This document shows, piece after piece, positions 30,906-38,895 of a DNA stretch of 46,407 bases (the first letter of the stretch is position 1; each line of letters begins with the position of its first letter). Position numbers and translations under genes: made by a program. Origin of the DNA: a virus; the IMG/VR virus record IMGVR_UViG_3300009409_001088, positions 1 through 46,407 of that record. One strand, written 5' to 3'. The notes below the pieces were generated by a model that worked only from the letters and a program-made list of their open reading frames with translations, did no database searches and was not told the DNA's origin.

Positions 30906-31394
30906 TTAAGGGACGCTGGAAAGGGCGTTGCTCCAGTTGCGAATCGACAGGCTTAAGAATTGAATGACGATCCACATGATAACGACGCCACCACCGACAA
31001 TCAGCCAGCGCCATTTTTCAAGGCCTGTAACACGCTTGTCGATTCGGACAAACTTCGTATCCCATTTTGTATCCAATTTATCAATGGATTTGTCGAAATG
31101 CTGGGCGATTTTTTCCGATTGTGTGTCGATTTTTTTTGAGAGGTTCTCTTCCACAGTTTGAATCCTAGTATTGAGATACATGTGATCTGTTTGTTGTTTA
31201 TCACGTAACTCTGAGGACACTTTATCAATCTTCCCCATGATTTTGTCCTCACTGTTTTCAACCTGCTTATTGATTTCAACCAGCGTTTCTAGTGTGGTCG
31301 CGCCGCGGCCATGCATACCTACGATGTCGCAACGCTCCGCGGCATGATCATCATCGGCCAATTTACTAGACTCTTCTGGTTGTGGTTGTGGCAT
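30906..31394 (-). CDS. Coiled-coil protein with C-terminal membrane helix
   Basis: 162 residues. An acidic N-terminus, a long coiled coil (ETLVEINKQVENSEDKI to KLDTKWDTKF), and a C-terminal helix WLIVGGGVVIMWIVIQFLSL (about 129-148). The tail-anchored layout would place the coiled coil in the cytoplasm. It sits in the lysis cassette next to another coiled-coil membrane protein; spanin-like or holin-regulator roles are guesses. Confidence 0.55.
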   Translation of the reverse strand: MPQPQPEESSKLADDDHAAERCDIVGMHGRGATTLETLVEINKQVENSEDKIMGKIDKVSSELRDKQQTDHMYLNTRIQTVEENLSKKIDTQSEKIAQHFDKSIDKLDTKWDTKFVRIDKRVTGLEKWRWLIVGGGVVIMWIVIQFLSLSIRNWSNALSSVP

Positions 31395-31400
31395 TGGGTA

Positions 31401-31817
31401 TTATTGCGCTACTATCAGCATGTACAAGCGGGTTTCTAATACTTGTATTCTGGTTTTTATTTCTCCCAGTTCTCTCTCATGGGCAGACAATGCCGTATTC
31501 TGCACATGGTCAGATGAGATGGGCTTATCTTGATTTTCCGTGATGTCCGATTCAATGGCGCTAATTTTTTCTGCGTGCGTTGTAGTTTGATTCTGGACAA
31601 TGGATATTCTGGCATCCAACTGCGAATACCCCCACACGGCAATGATGACCGTTCCCAAAATTTGAATGAGGAAGCTCATCGAGAACTGGACCCCCGCTCG
31701 TTCATTTACTTGGTACGATCCGTTGTCTTTGGGCGTAATCTGCTGTGTTGCTGGTGTGCGGAACTTCGGCGGCCGCGGTATACGAATATCGTCCTCTCCT
31801 ATTTTGTGTGATCGCAT
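31401..31817 (-). CDS. Membrane protein with periplasmic coiled coil (spanin-like)
   Basis: 138 residues. A basic, Pro-rich N-terminus (about 45 residues), one membrane helix (about 46-64, MSFLIQILGTVIIAVWGY), then a coiled coil (ARISIVQNQTTTHAEKISAI, ERELGEIKTRIQVLETRLYM). An inner-membrane anchor with a coiled coil resembles an i-spanin (Rz). It overlaps the end of the transglycosylase gene by 19 bases. No lipoprotein partner (o-spanin) is obvious nearby. Confidence 0.55.
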   Translation of the reverse strand: MRSHKIGEDDIRIPRPPKFRTPATQQITPKDNGSYQVNERAGVQFSMSFLIQILGTVIIAVWGYSQLDARISIVQNQTTTHAEKISAIESDITENQDKPISSDHVQNTALSAHERELGEIKTRIQVLETRLYMLIVAQ

Positions 31818-32503
31818 TCAACTAACCCTGGCAGTATTGCATCCTCGGGCACGTCAGTTGGTGCCGCCGGAGGAGGCTCTGGAGGCGCGGGCGGCTCACA
31901 AGAGATGCCCAATCCCCACGACAAATAGCGAGGTTGAAGATCCAACAAGATGCGGACCGGATAATTCCGATTTTCTCTGATAGCCCAGTCAGCGCGGTCA
32001 CTATATTCTTCGACATTCCCCCACCATAAGGTTGAATCCTTGCCATCGGCTGTCGCGAGCCTTCGATCACGATTGACCCAGCCCGCGCCACCGTTATAGC
32101 CCGATAGCGTAAACGCCCACCGATCACACTCCCGTGTTGCGAAGGACATCCTGTCGTAAAGGTATTTATCATATCGCGCAAGGGCACGCAATGCCCATTC
32201 CGGTTCATAGGGTTGGTTTGCTCCAAGGTAGTCCGAATACCTCATGGAGATCCAGTCGGCGGTGTCTGGTGTGAACTGCGCGAGTCCGCCGGCGTATGGT
32301 GACTGCGCGTCTGGACGCCATGCGGACTCTTGATGTATCTGTGCCGCCATCGTTGCGATAGGGGCATTCAAGCCCCATACAAAACGGGCGTTTCCGATTA
32401 AAGCGCGTTGATAGGTATAGGCGCGTTGTGGAATCTGCGCTGCGGCCGGAGCAGCAACGCCGAACAACACGAACAGCAACAGAAGGGAGGACAGAACACG
32501 CAT
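31799..32503 (-). CDS. Lytic transglycosylase-like endolysin with signal peptide
   Basis: 234 residues. Signal peptide LSSLLLLFVLFGVAAPAAA (4-22). An SLT-type domain follows with the catalytic E59 in AAQIHQESAWRPDAQ, then YAGGLAQFTPDTADW and a typical FTLSGYNGGAGWVNR. The tail is Pro-rich (CEPPAPPEPPPAAPTD). It should cleave murein glycan after Sec export. It follows the holin-like gene directly, so it is the likeliest lysis endolysin. Confidence 0.8.
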   Translation of the reverse strand: MRVLSSLLLLFVLFGVAAPAAAQIPQRAYTYQRALIGNARFVWGLNAPIATMAAQIHQESAWRPDAQSPYAGGLAQFTPDTADWISMRYSDYLGANQPYEPEWALRALARYDKYLYDRMSFATRECDRWAFTLSGYNGGAGWVNRDRRLATADGKDSTLWWGNVEEYSDRADWAIRENRNYPVRILLDLQPRYLSWGLGISCEPPAPPEPPPAAPTDVPEDAILPGLVECDHTK

Positions 32504-32827
32504 TTAGATACCAAGGGTCAAGCCGGCGATTACCGCGAGGACAACAATAGCACGTGCCAGGATACGTGCGGGTCCGAGTGAGGAGTTCTCTAAGGTTTCA
32601 TCCACAGCAACGGTGTTGCTGAAGAGTGTGCGGTCTGCAAGATACGCGAGAACGATGGCATTGATGACCTGCAAGTTCTTGAAGACAAGAACGGGAATCT
32701 GCTGAAGCGCGATATAGCCCACCACACCAAGCGCGACGACGAGCAACACCCATAGAACACCGTTACGCTTGATTGCCGCAGTGGTGGCGCCGGTCTGATT
32801 TTTGACGAATGCAATAATTGAACTCAT
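32504..32827 (-). CDS. Putative holin
   Basis: 107 residues with two or three membrane helices: LWVLLVVALGVVGYIALQ (about 25-42), a middle one ending in VLAYLADRTLF, and a C-terminal ILARAIVVLAVIAGLTLGI (89-107). The ADRTLF stretch and the topology are those of a family of 2/3-helix phage holins. AAGGAG precedes the ATG. The stop abuts the transglycosylase start. Confidence 0.65.
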   Translation of the reverse strand: MSSIIAFVKNQTGATTAAIKRNGVLWVLLVVALGVVGYIALQQIPVLVFKNLQVINAIVLAYLADRTLFSNTVAVDETLENSSLGPARILARAIVVLAVIAGLTLGI

Positions 32828-32836
32828 ATAATCTCC

Positions 32837-33145
32837 TTAGTGGGTTTTATCTTTCGTAGGGTCTTTATGCCAAGATTGTTTCCGCAACCATGTCATGGCG
32901 CCGGTTTTACTATCGCGCAGGATAATGTCGCGTTTACTTTTCCGAGCGTGTAGACGAATTCGTTCACCCTCTTCTTCTACGCCTACATACTTAGCGTAGC
33001 GTTCCCACCGACGTTTCGGTGCTTTGGTCGCCATTACGCCGTCCATATCGGTTTCGAGTACGTCTGCACCAGCGAAGGTATCTTCGTATAGTTGTACGAA
33101 TTCTTCTTCGGTGTAGGTAGCTTCGTCGATCTGCTTACGCGTCAT
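32837..33145 (-). CDS. Hypothetical charged protein
   Basis: 102 residues: an acidic start (EATYTEEEFVQLYEDTFAGA) and a basic end (KSKRDIILRDSKTGAMTWLR). Unrecognised. The ATG overlaps the previous gene by 11 bases. Confidence 0.6.
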   Translation of the reverse strand: MTRKQIDEATYTEEEFVQLYEDTFAGADVLETDMDGVMATKAPKRRWERYAKYVGVEEEGERIRLHARKSKRDIILRDSKTGAMTWLRKQSWHKDPTKDKTH

Positions 33146-34028
33146 CGTCTTTTTTCTTTCTTCTCAACCCTATTCGAGGCGGACCGCCGGGTTCACCTTT
33201 CGGTCCGACACCTAAGCCAGCAACTTCACCACCACCGACAGCATTAGCTGAAGCGTCCTCGATACGCATCCGCATGACTTCGGCCTTTTCCAAGATGGCT
33301 GCGTTGAGCGCCATCTTCTTCATCTCTGGCTTCTCCACCGTGCCGTATTGATGTTTCGGAATCTTGTTCGGTGTCCCGTATCCCTTGATACCGTAGATTT
33401 TTCCATCAGACTTGTCGATCATAAAGACGCCGCGTCCCCCGTGCGAGACTCCGCCCTGCACGGCATCGATATTGATATATTTCGATTTGTCCTTGATCGT
33501 GAGTTTATCTCGGTCTTGTTTGGGGGTACGCGTATATTCACCGCTTTGGTCTTTGGCTTTAGCGAGAATTTTATTCAGCTTGTCCACCAGCGGCTGCACA
33601 TCACGGGCGGTGACGTTCAACGGAAGTTCCCGTTCTTGTAATGACTCCTGTAACTCTGGATGACCCGTCATCAACTTCGTCATATTCCTTATATCTGGCG
33701 CCTGCACCGTGCCGTATTGGTGGCTCGTATTCGGTTTTCCATATCCTTTGGCACTGTAGATCTTTCCATTGGACTTGTCAACCGTGAAGATGACCTCGCG
33801 GCCGCGATGGCGCAGTCGGCCTCCCGACCCAACAACCGTGATATCGATAAAGGTTGTTTTTCTGGGGTCGCGAGCAAAAGATACTCCGAGTTCACTATGT
33901 ATGTTCTTATTAAGCGCGTGAAATTTTTTATTCAGTGTGACCAACACTGATTCAACGTCTCGCCAATCGACGGCGCCGCGGCCTTTAGCTTCATCCAACT
34001 GACGAAGAATTTTCTGAAACAATGACAT
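33135..34028 (-). CDS. Protein with an internally duplicated domain
   Basis: 297 residues. Two copies of a ~60-residue unit: the first has FTVDKSNGKIYSAKGYGKPN and HQYGTVQAPD, the second MIDKSDGKIYGIKGYGTPN and HQYGTVEKPE. Each follows an FIDI/YINI strand and an Arg/Gly stretch. The C-terminus is Gly/Pro-rich, then basic-acidic. A DKSxGKIY-type motif is seen in several phage internal or structural proteins, but I cannot name the family. AGGAG lies nine bases upstream of the ATG. Confidence 0.6.
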   Translation of the reverse strand: MSLFQKILRQLDEAKGRGAVDWRDVESVLVTLNKKFHALNKNIHSELGVSFARDPRKTTFIDITVVGSGGRLRHRGREVIFTVDKSNGKIYSAKGYGKPNTSHQYGTVQAPDIRNMTKLMTGHPELQESLQERELPLNVTARDVQPLVDKLNKILAKAKDQSGEYTRTPKQDRDKLTIKDKSKYINIDAVQGGVSHGGRGVFMIDKSDGKIYGIKGYGTPNKIPKHQYGTVEKPEMKKMALNAAILEKAEVMRMRIEDASANAVGGGEVAGLGVGPKGEPGGPPRIGLRRKKKDDDA

Positions 34029-34031
34029 ACT

Positions 34032-34427
34032 CTATAGCTCCTGTAATCGCCGGACGATACGCGCATCAGTCGGGATAGTGTCGGTCACAATATCATATCC
34101 ATCGATACCGACGATCACTGATGGCATTACCATCAGATACTCTAAAAAAGGTTTGAGGACACGATACGACTTCTCATCGTCGCTTTTGACGAATAAGAGT
34201 CGCACCATGGCTTCTGGTCCAAAGACGTTGAGCAGTCCGATCAAATGATTGAGAATCAGCCGCTCGCTTAACTGCCGGGTCGTCAGATATCGACGACAGA
34301 GCCGTTTGACGTATTTGAACCGTTTATAATCTTCCGCAAACTCGCTAATACTGACACACTGCGGGTTGTCGTAAGATCGCGTAGCGTACAAAAGCGCGTT
34401 CTTTGATGTCAGATTAACAAACTCCAT
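34032..34427 (-). CDS. Conserved T4-like protein of unknown function
   Basis: 131 residues. FKYVKRLCRRYLTTRQLSER followed by LILNHLIGLLNVFGPEAMVR and YRVLKPFLEYLMVMP is a pattern I know from T4-like marine phage genomes, always without function. Predicted all-helical. Confidence 0.65.
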   Translation of the reverse strand: MEFVNLTSKNALLYATRSYDNPQCVSISEFAEDYKRFKYVKRLCRRYLTTRQLSERLILNHLIGLLNVFGPEAMVRLLFVKSDDEKSYRVLKPFLEYLMVMPSVIVGIDGYDIVTDTIPTDARIVRRLQEL

Positions 34428-34429
34428 TG

Positions 34430-34648
34430 TTACACAGATGGTGGCGGTTGTGTATCACCCTCACCTTTGGACAAACCCTCAAGCACTTCAATAGCTCCTG
34501 CTACACGATGATACTGTTCGAGGCCAAGCTGTTTGGCTCCTTCCAAGTCTTCAAGTTCTTTAACGATCCGCCCCTGAAGTTCTTTCAATTCATCCAGTTT
34601 TGTGTTCATCCAATCCCTCTCATGTTGTTCGTACTGTCCGTCAATCAT
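34430..34648 (-). CDS. Small coiled-coil protein
   Basis: 72 residues, nearly all helical (LDELKELQGRIVKELEDLEG). GGAGG precedes the ATG and CTAAATA lies 26 bases upstream, so late expression is likely. Unrecognised. Confidence 0.6.
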   Translation of the reverse strand: MIDGQYEQHERDWMNTKLDELKELQGRIVKELEDLEGAKQLGLEQYHRVAGAIEVLEGLSKGEGDTQPPPSV

Positions 34649-34674
34649 ACAACCTCCATTGTGTTTTCTACCGG

Positions 34675-34681
34675 TATTTAG
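34675..34681 (-). promoter_or_regulatory. CTAAATA late-promoter-like element
   Basis: Overlaps the stop codon of the upstream nucleotidase gene. The 26-base leader with GGAGG is the best-placed of the set. Confidence 0.5.
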
Positions 34682-35196
34682 ATCAATTGATGAACTACCT
34701 TTTTCACCTGTGCAATGTCACCGTCCTGATAGACAACTCCAACACCACCGGCTTGCTGCCATTCGTTAATGTTCTTTGCGAAGTCGTCGATGAGGATGTT
34801 CGCTGTGCCATCTCGTTGCTTGGCAAACCGTCGCTTTTCTGAACGACGCACCGCGTGAAATTTGTTCATGGATGGGCGAAAATTGTGAAGATGGCGCTTA
34901 CACCAGATGAGTTTGCCAGTTCCAGCGGATGGCCAATTAGACGGTGTAGCGGTGAGAATAGACGAATGGAGCGGACCGATCACACTCCACAACTGCTGCG
35001 CGTGTGATAGCATAGGAAGATCCATCCAGAACGTCGGCCATTCCTTTGCCAGACGTGCGGATCCTTGGGGGGAATCCCATAATTTTTTGAAGGTGGCGTC
35101 GCTGTGTCCTCTAATATCTACCTCAAAGAAGCGTTCTGCTGCCTCGACAAAGTTGGCTAATACACCGTCCATGTCACAATAAATTTGTGGAGTCAT
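34678..35196 (-). CDS. HAD-type 5'(3')-deoxyribonucleotidase-like
   Basis: 172 residues. Motif I is CDMDGVLANF with D8 and D10; motif II SILTATPSN; a conserved NILIDDFAKNINEW supplies motif IV acids. This matches the NT5C family of deoxyribonucleotidases, common in phages and thought to help balance nucleotide pools. Confidence 0.8.
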   Translation of the reverse strand: MTPQIYCDMDGVLANFVEAAERFFEVDIRGHSDATFKKLWDSPQGSARLAKEWPTFWMDLPMLSHAQQLWSVIGPLHSSILTATPSNWPSAGTGKLIWCKRHLHNFRPSMNKFHAVRRSEKRRFAKQRDGTANILIDDFAKNINEWQQAGGVGVVYQDGDIAQVKKVVHQLI

Positions 35197-35223
35197 TGTA
35201 TCTGTAGAGGGGGGTTATATTCT

Positions 35224-35985
35224 CTACGTCCCAAGTTTTCTTTCAGAGGAATGCTCCGTGGAGGGATAGAAGGTCACCTCGTCGTTCTTCGTGTTATGCC
35301 TGTGAAGCAAATCGTCCTGCACTTTGTCATCCGCTTTCGCACGAAGTTTCTTTTCCCGTTCAGCTTCTTTTTGTGATGACGATTTCTTCGTTGGATTAAA
35401 ATTGCCAGACGGCGTGTCGTCTTCCTGCGCCTTCTCCGGCGCCTTCTCCGGCGCTTTGGCGACCGTGTCCTTCTTACGATTCATTTCAGCATTACTTACC
35501 GGACCCTGAAACGATTCTAACCCGAAGGGCAGATCATCTTCATCGAGTGACTCCCGGTGTAGATCGGAAAATTTCTTTCCCTTTCGGAAGTCCCTATACA
35601 GTTCCTTCTCCAATTTTCTCCAAGAAGCCATGGACGATTTTTCTTTGTCCGTCTGGGGACGACCCGAATGCGCCATTTTAGACCGTCGATCCGCGGCCCG
35701 CTGATCCCACGGCTTCACTTCATTAGGAGTAGCTGTAACAGCCCCGAGACGATAGCGAATACGGTTAGGTGGCCAAACGTCTGGCTTAAGGTTAATCTTT
35801 CCGTCAGGGTGTATAAACATGACCATGTGCTTAACACCCTTGTGCGGGCCCTTGTCCACCGTTACAGCGTCGCCCTTTTTGTAGCGGCTTTCGTGTATCG
35901 TTTCCAAGGTGTCAGACACCTCGTTAACTAACTCGGATGAGACACCAAAGAGGTCACACAGGTCTTGTTTGAGCGTTGGTGACAT
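35224..35985 (-). CDS. Conserved phage protein with KOW-like segment and charged tail
   Basis: 253 residues from the ATG at 35983-35985, preceded by AAAGGA. The N-terminal helix SPTLKQDLCDLFGVSSELVN is followed by YKKGDAVTVDKGPHKGVKHM, a KOW/SH3-like element also seen in the big protein at 36520. The C-terminal half is low complexity and very charged, with short tandem repeats APEKAPEKAQE. Probably structural or scaffold-like; not proved. Confidence 0.55.
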   Translation of the reverse strand: MSPTLKQDLCDLFGVSSELVNEVSDTLETIHESRYKKGDAVTVDKGPHKGVKHMVMFIHPDGKINLKPDVWPPNRIRYRLGAVTATPNEVKPWDQRAADRRSKMAHSGRPQTDKEKSSMASWRKLEKELYRDFRKGKKFSDLHRESLDEDDLPFGLESFQGPVSNAEMNRKKDTVAKAPEKAPEKAQEDDTPSGNFNPTKKSSSQKEAEREKKLRAKADDKVQDDLLHRHNTKNDEVTFYPSTEHSSERKLGT

Positions 35986-36009
35986 AGAATAATCCTTTGA
36001 GACAAACAG

Positions 36010-36044
36010 AAAATGGCAGTTGGCGTCCGAAGACACCAACTACC
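36010..36044 (-). terminator. Rho-independent terminator with UUCG loop
   Basis: AGTTGGTGTC (36041-36032) and GACGCCAACT (36027-36018) form a 10-bp stem (one G-U) around TTCG, followed by GCCATTTTCT. It lies after the Ser/Pro-rich gene and just before the start of the KOW-like gene, ending the upstream late transcript. Confidence 0.8.
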
Positions 36045-36063
36045 CATGATGTTACCGCCGAGT

Positions 36064-36504
36064 TTAGCTCGGCGAGGTCGACGCGGACGGACTTCCCGAA
36101 GCTGAAGCCGAACTCGACGGACTGGTCGAAGTTGACGGACTGACCGACGCAGACGGACTCTGCGACGCAGATGGACTCTGCGACAAGCTGGTTGAGCTTG
36201 ACGGACTGTACGAACTCGACGGGCTCTGCGAACTCGACGGACTGTTCGACTGCGAACTCGACGGACTGAACGATGCAGATGGACTATTCGACTGCGACGA
36301 AGACGGACTATATGACGGTGACGGACTCTGTGATGCAGAGTTCGCGGTAACCTGTCCGCCTATCGCAACAATAATCTCTTCACCCCACGGGTGTCTAAAT
36401 GTCCAACCCTGTTCAGTGGCATACGTGTTTGCAGCGGCAGCGTTATTCGGCTGCCCCCATGTTGGCTTATTCGCGTCAGTTGGATCTGATCCCCATCCAG
36501 ACAT
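36064..36504 (-). CDS. Short domain fused to a Ser/Pro repeat tail
   Basis: 146 residues. The first ~55 resemble a small T4-like structural-protein domain (SGWGSDPTDANKPTWGQPNN, ATEQGWTFRHPWG, EEIIVAIGGQV). The remaining ~90 are almost only Ser and Pro with Ala, Gln, Asn, Tyr and Thr in SPSxS-type units. AAGGAG precedes the ATG. A terminator follows. Such tails suit a surface-exposed, perhaps glycosylated, virion decoration protein; this is inference. Confidence 0.65.
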   Translation of the reverse strand: MSGWGSDPTDANKPTWGQPNNAAAANTYATEQGWTFRHPWGEEIIVAIGGQVTANSASQSPSPSYSPSSSQSNSPSASFSPSSSQSNSPSSSQSPSSSYSPSSSTSLSQSPSASQSPSASVSPSTSTSPSSSASASGSPSASTSPS

Positions 36505-36519
36505 ATTCGTACTCCTTGA

Positions 36520-38856
36520 TTAAGATGATGCCGGCGAGGCGGCGCTCTTCGGTTGATTAGCCTTGGCTTGCTGCTCGCGAGCCTTCTGTTGCACATCCCG
36601 AAGTTTTGCCGCCATCATTGTGTTCGCTTGACGGGTCTTGAGAGCGATCAATTCTTGCTGTTGCGTCGTTCGCAATTTCTCCGTTTCGGTTGGAGGTTTT
36701 ATTACAGCCGGTGGGGTAGCAGCTTCCTTTACCCACTGATCGTCCTTTTCCACCATCACATACTTGCGAGGTGCTTTGATAATACGATCACCCCACTTGG
36801 AACCCGGCTCCGGCCCTAGATTCACATAGATCCAATTACCATCGATGCGTTCCACTGTCCCGTCAAATCCCGCGCCTCCGCGAACGCGAAGGCCGGCGCG
36901 AACCTTATCACCAACCTTGACGTGCTGGTCAGGGTTGGCGGCGAAGCCCGACCGGGCCGGTGCTTCGTTTATACCGTAACCTTTAGGAGTTACGTCTTTC
37001 ACATTAAACTTGGCTTTACCCTTCGCAACTCTATCCGCGGCATCCTTTGTCAAGTTGCCGTCTCGATCAAAGAGTTTTGCAAGATGTGGCGGGAGTTTAA
37101 TTTTAGATGCTTCGTCCATTTTCATGGCTTTGCGGGTTGTCGGTTTCAGTAACTTCTGATCCCATTTGATGCCTAGCTCAGTAGCTCTGTTCAGCATCTG
37201 GCCAGCGAGGTTCCATGCTTCAACGGAATGACTATTATTCAAGAATATTTTTATCGCAGCATTAACGCTAGCCGCGGGCGTTGTTTTCTTCAAAGGATTC
37301 TGACCTCGACCCAGCGAATTGCTGATAATCCTTGCGGCGCGCCTCTGATCTGCGGAGCTTGCGGGTCGGCCGCCGAGGCGGTTGGAAGAAGGAAGAGTCG
37401 CCTCGTCCATTTGTTCCCCGGCTTCCTCTATCTGCTCGACATCTTCTTTCACCACGTTGTGTGCCGGAATTTTCTCCGACTCATACTTACCAACGTCGAT
37501 GACGTAAAACGGACTGCCGTGACGGTCGCCTTTATCGTAACGAACAACTTTCCCCCGACTTGAGCGGCTCGGCGAATCGCTAATCTTTACCCATGTACCG
37601 GGATCGAGGACGAGACCGCGGTTCGGATTGACGCGTAACGTGCCATGTTTAGCTATGATTTTCTCAATCGCCTTGTTATATGCACGTTGGGACGCGGCCG
37701 AAACGCGCTTGCCTTCTTTCACGTAGGACTCCCCAGCAACAATCACTTTGTCTGCGCTAACTTTATCTTTACCGGCCGCACCAAAATCCACGATGTAATA
37801 TGCGTCTCCAGCATACGGACCTGAGGAAGCTGCTGGGCGATTCGGTCGAGGCGCTAGGCCGCGCGCAGGGTGGTAACTAACAACTCTCCCTTTCGCGAGA
37901 TCGCCTCCGGTCGCGCCGCGGGCCCGCGCCCGGTCGAATCCACTGATCTTTACGCGTGTACCGGGCTTCAGATTCCGTAGCGACCAACCGAACTTTTTAG
38001 TCGAAGTTGACAACTCAGCCAATCCTTCTTTATACTGCTGACCTGGTTTGATAACACTCACCACGCGACCACGAGCATTCTCAATAGAAAGAGTGGCCTT
38101 TGGGTGGTCGCGTTGGAAGTTTTGGACCCCATAGGGGAGTTCCATCTTGCTGACATCCCACTGTTGATCCACCACCTTATTATTGACAATGGCTACAATA
38201 GTAAATGTCTGTGGAGCCTCAAGCAACCCGATATTAAATTGTCCTTCGCTGAGATTAAACATTTCGCGTAGCCCCATATGTTGTCGTACTTGGTTAAACA
38301 AGTCTTTTGCTACCTTCTGTGGCACATGTGACGGAATCCCCGCCCCAAATGCCTTAAAGTCGTTCGCTTTCGCGAGTGCCCGCATCTTAGATGCCGACAT
38401 CCCCGACACATCGTCTGCGTCGGGATCGCGATTACCAGGCACCGCAATAACCTGAAAGTGGTCAATGTCAATATGCTTGGCTGCATTATATTTAGGAGAT
38501 TTGCGAGGGACAAGATATTGTGCGAACTTTTGGAAGTCACGCACACGGTCACTACCGACGATCATCAGAATTCGACGATAGCCGAGAGAGGACACCTCCG
38601 CAAACGCATCAACTGGCGTTCGTACTGACACATTGCTACTAACGAACAGTTTTGGAAAGAATTTCCGCAGAAACGCGACCTTGTTTCTGAACGGCAGTGG
38701 GTTCTTTCGCGAATCTTGAGTCTGCGAGGGGTACACACGCACATCAGCACTATTGCGCTGGGCAATCTGATTGACGAAGTTAACGAGTGCGCCGTGCCCA
38801 GTGGTCGGTGGATTGAAACGACCGAAAACGAGAACGACGGTGCGAGATGATGGCAT
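36520..38856 (-). CDS. Nucleotidyltransferase fused to KOW/SH3-like repeats
   Basis: 778 residues. N-terminal ~200: a HIGH-type nucleotidyltransferase with FGRFNPPTTGHGALV (11-25, TTGH) and MSASKMRALA as the KMSKS-like loop, close to NadM/NadR-like adenylyltransferases. The rest has three similar beta domains: KPGTRVKISGFDRARARG with YYIVDFG, DPGTWVKISDSPSRSSRGKV with FYVIDVG, and VGDKVRAGLRVRGGAGFDGT with IYVNLG. Linkers are Glu/Lys-rich and the tail is Gln/Ala-rich. T4-like marine phages carry related giant proteins. Late element CTAAATA lies 16 bases upstream. NAD synthesis or a virion role are both possible. Confidence 0.7.
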   Translation of the reverse strand: MPSSRTVVLVFGRFNPPTTGHGALVNFVNQIAQRNSADVRVYPSQTQDSRKNPLPFRNKVAFLRKFFPKLFVSSNVSVRTPVDAFAEVSSLGYRRILMIVGSDRVRDFQKFAQYLVPRKSPKYNAAKHIDIDHFQVIAVPGNRDPDADDVSGMSASKMRALAKANDFKAFGAGIPSHVPQKVAKDLFNQVRQHMGLREMFNLSEGQFNIGLLEAPQTFTIVAIVNNKVVDQQWDVSKMELPYGVQNFQRDHPKATLSIENARGRVVSVIKPGQQYKEGLAELSTSTKKFGWSLRNLKPGTRVKISGFDRARARGATGGDLAKGRVVSYHPARGLAPRPNRPAASSGPYAGDAYYIVDFGAAGKDKVSADKVIVAGESYVKEGKRVSAASQRAYNKAIEKIIAKHGTLRVNPNRGLVLDPGTWVKISDSPSRSSRGKVVRYDKGDRHGSPFYVIDVGKYESEKIPAHNVVKEDVEQIEEAGEQMDEATLPSSNRLGGRPASSADQRRAARIISNSLGRGQNPLKKTTPAASVNAAIKIFLNNSHSVEAWNLAGQMLNRATELGIKWDQKLLKPTTRKAMKMDEASKIKLPPHLAKLFDRDGNLTKDAADRVAKGKAKFNVKDVTPKGYGINEAPARSGFAANPDQHVKVGDKVRAGLRVRGGAGFDGTVERIDGNWIYVNLGPEPGSKWGDRIIKAPRKYVMVEKDDQWVKEAATPPAVIKPPTETEKLRTTQQQELIALKTRQANTMMAAKLRDVQQKAREQQAKANQPKSAASPASS

Positions 38857-38872
38857 AGTTTTCCCTATAGAC

Positions 38873-38879
38873 TATTTAG
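38873..38879 (-). promoter_or_regulatory. CTAAATA late-promoter-like element
   Basis: 16 bases upstream of the ATG of the nucleotidyltransferase fusion, with AGGG between. Confidence 0.5.
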
Positions 38880-38895
38880 AGAAAATGTGTTCCCA

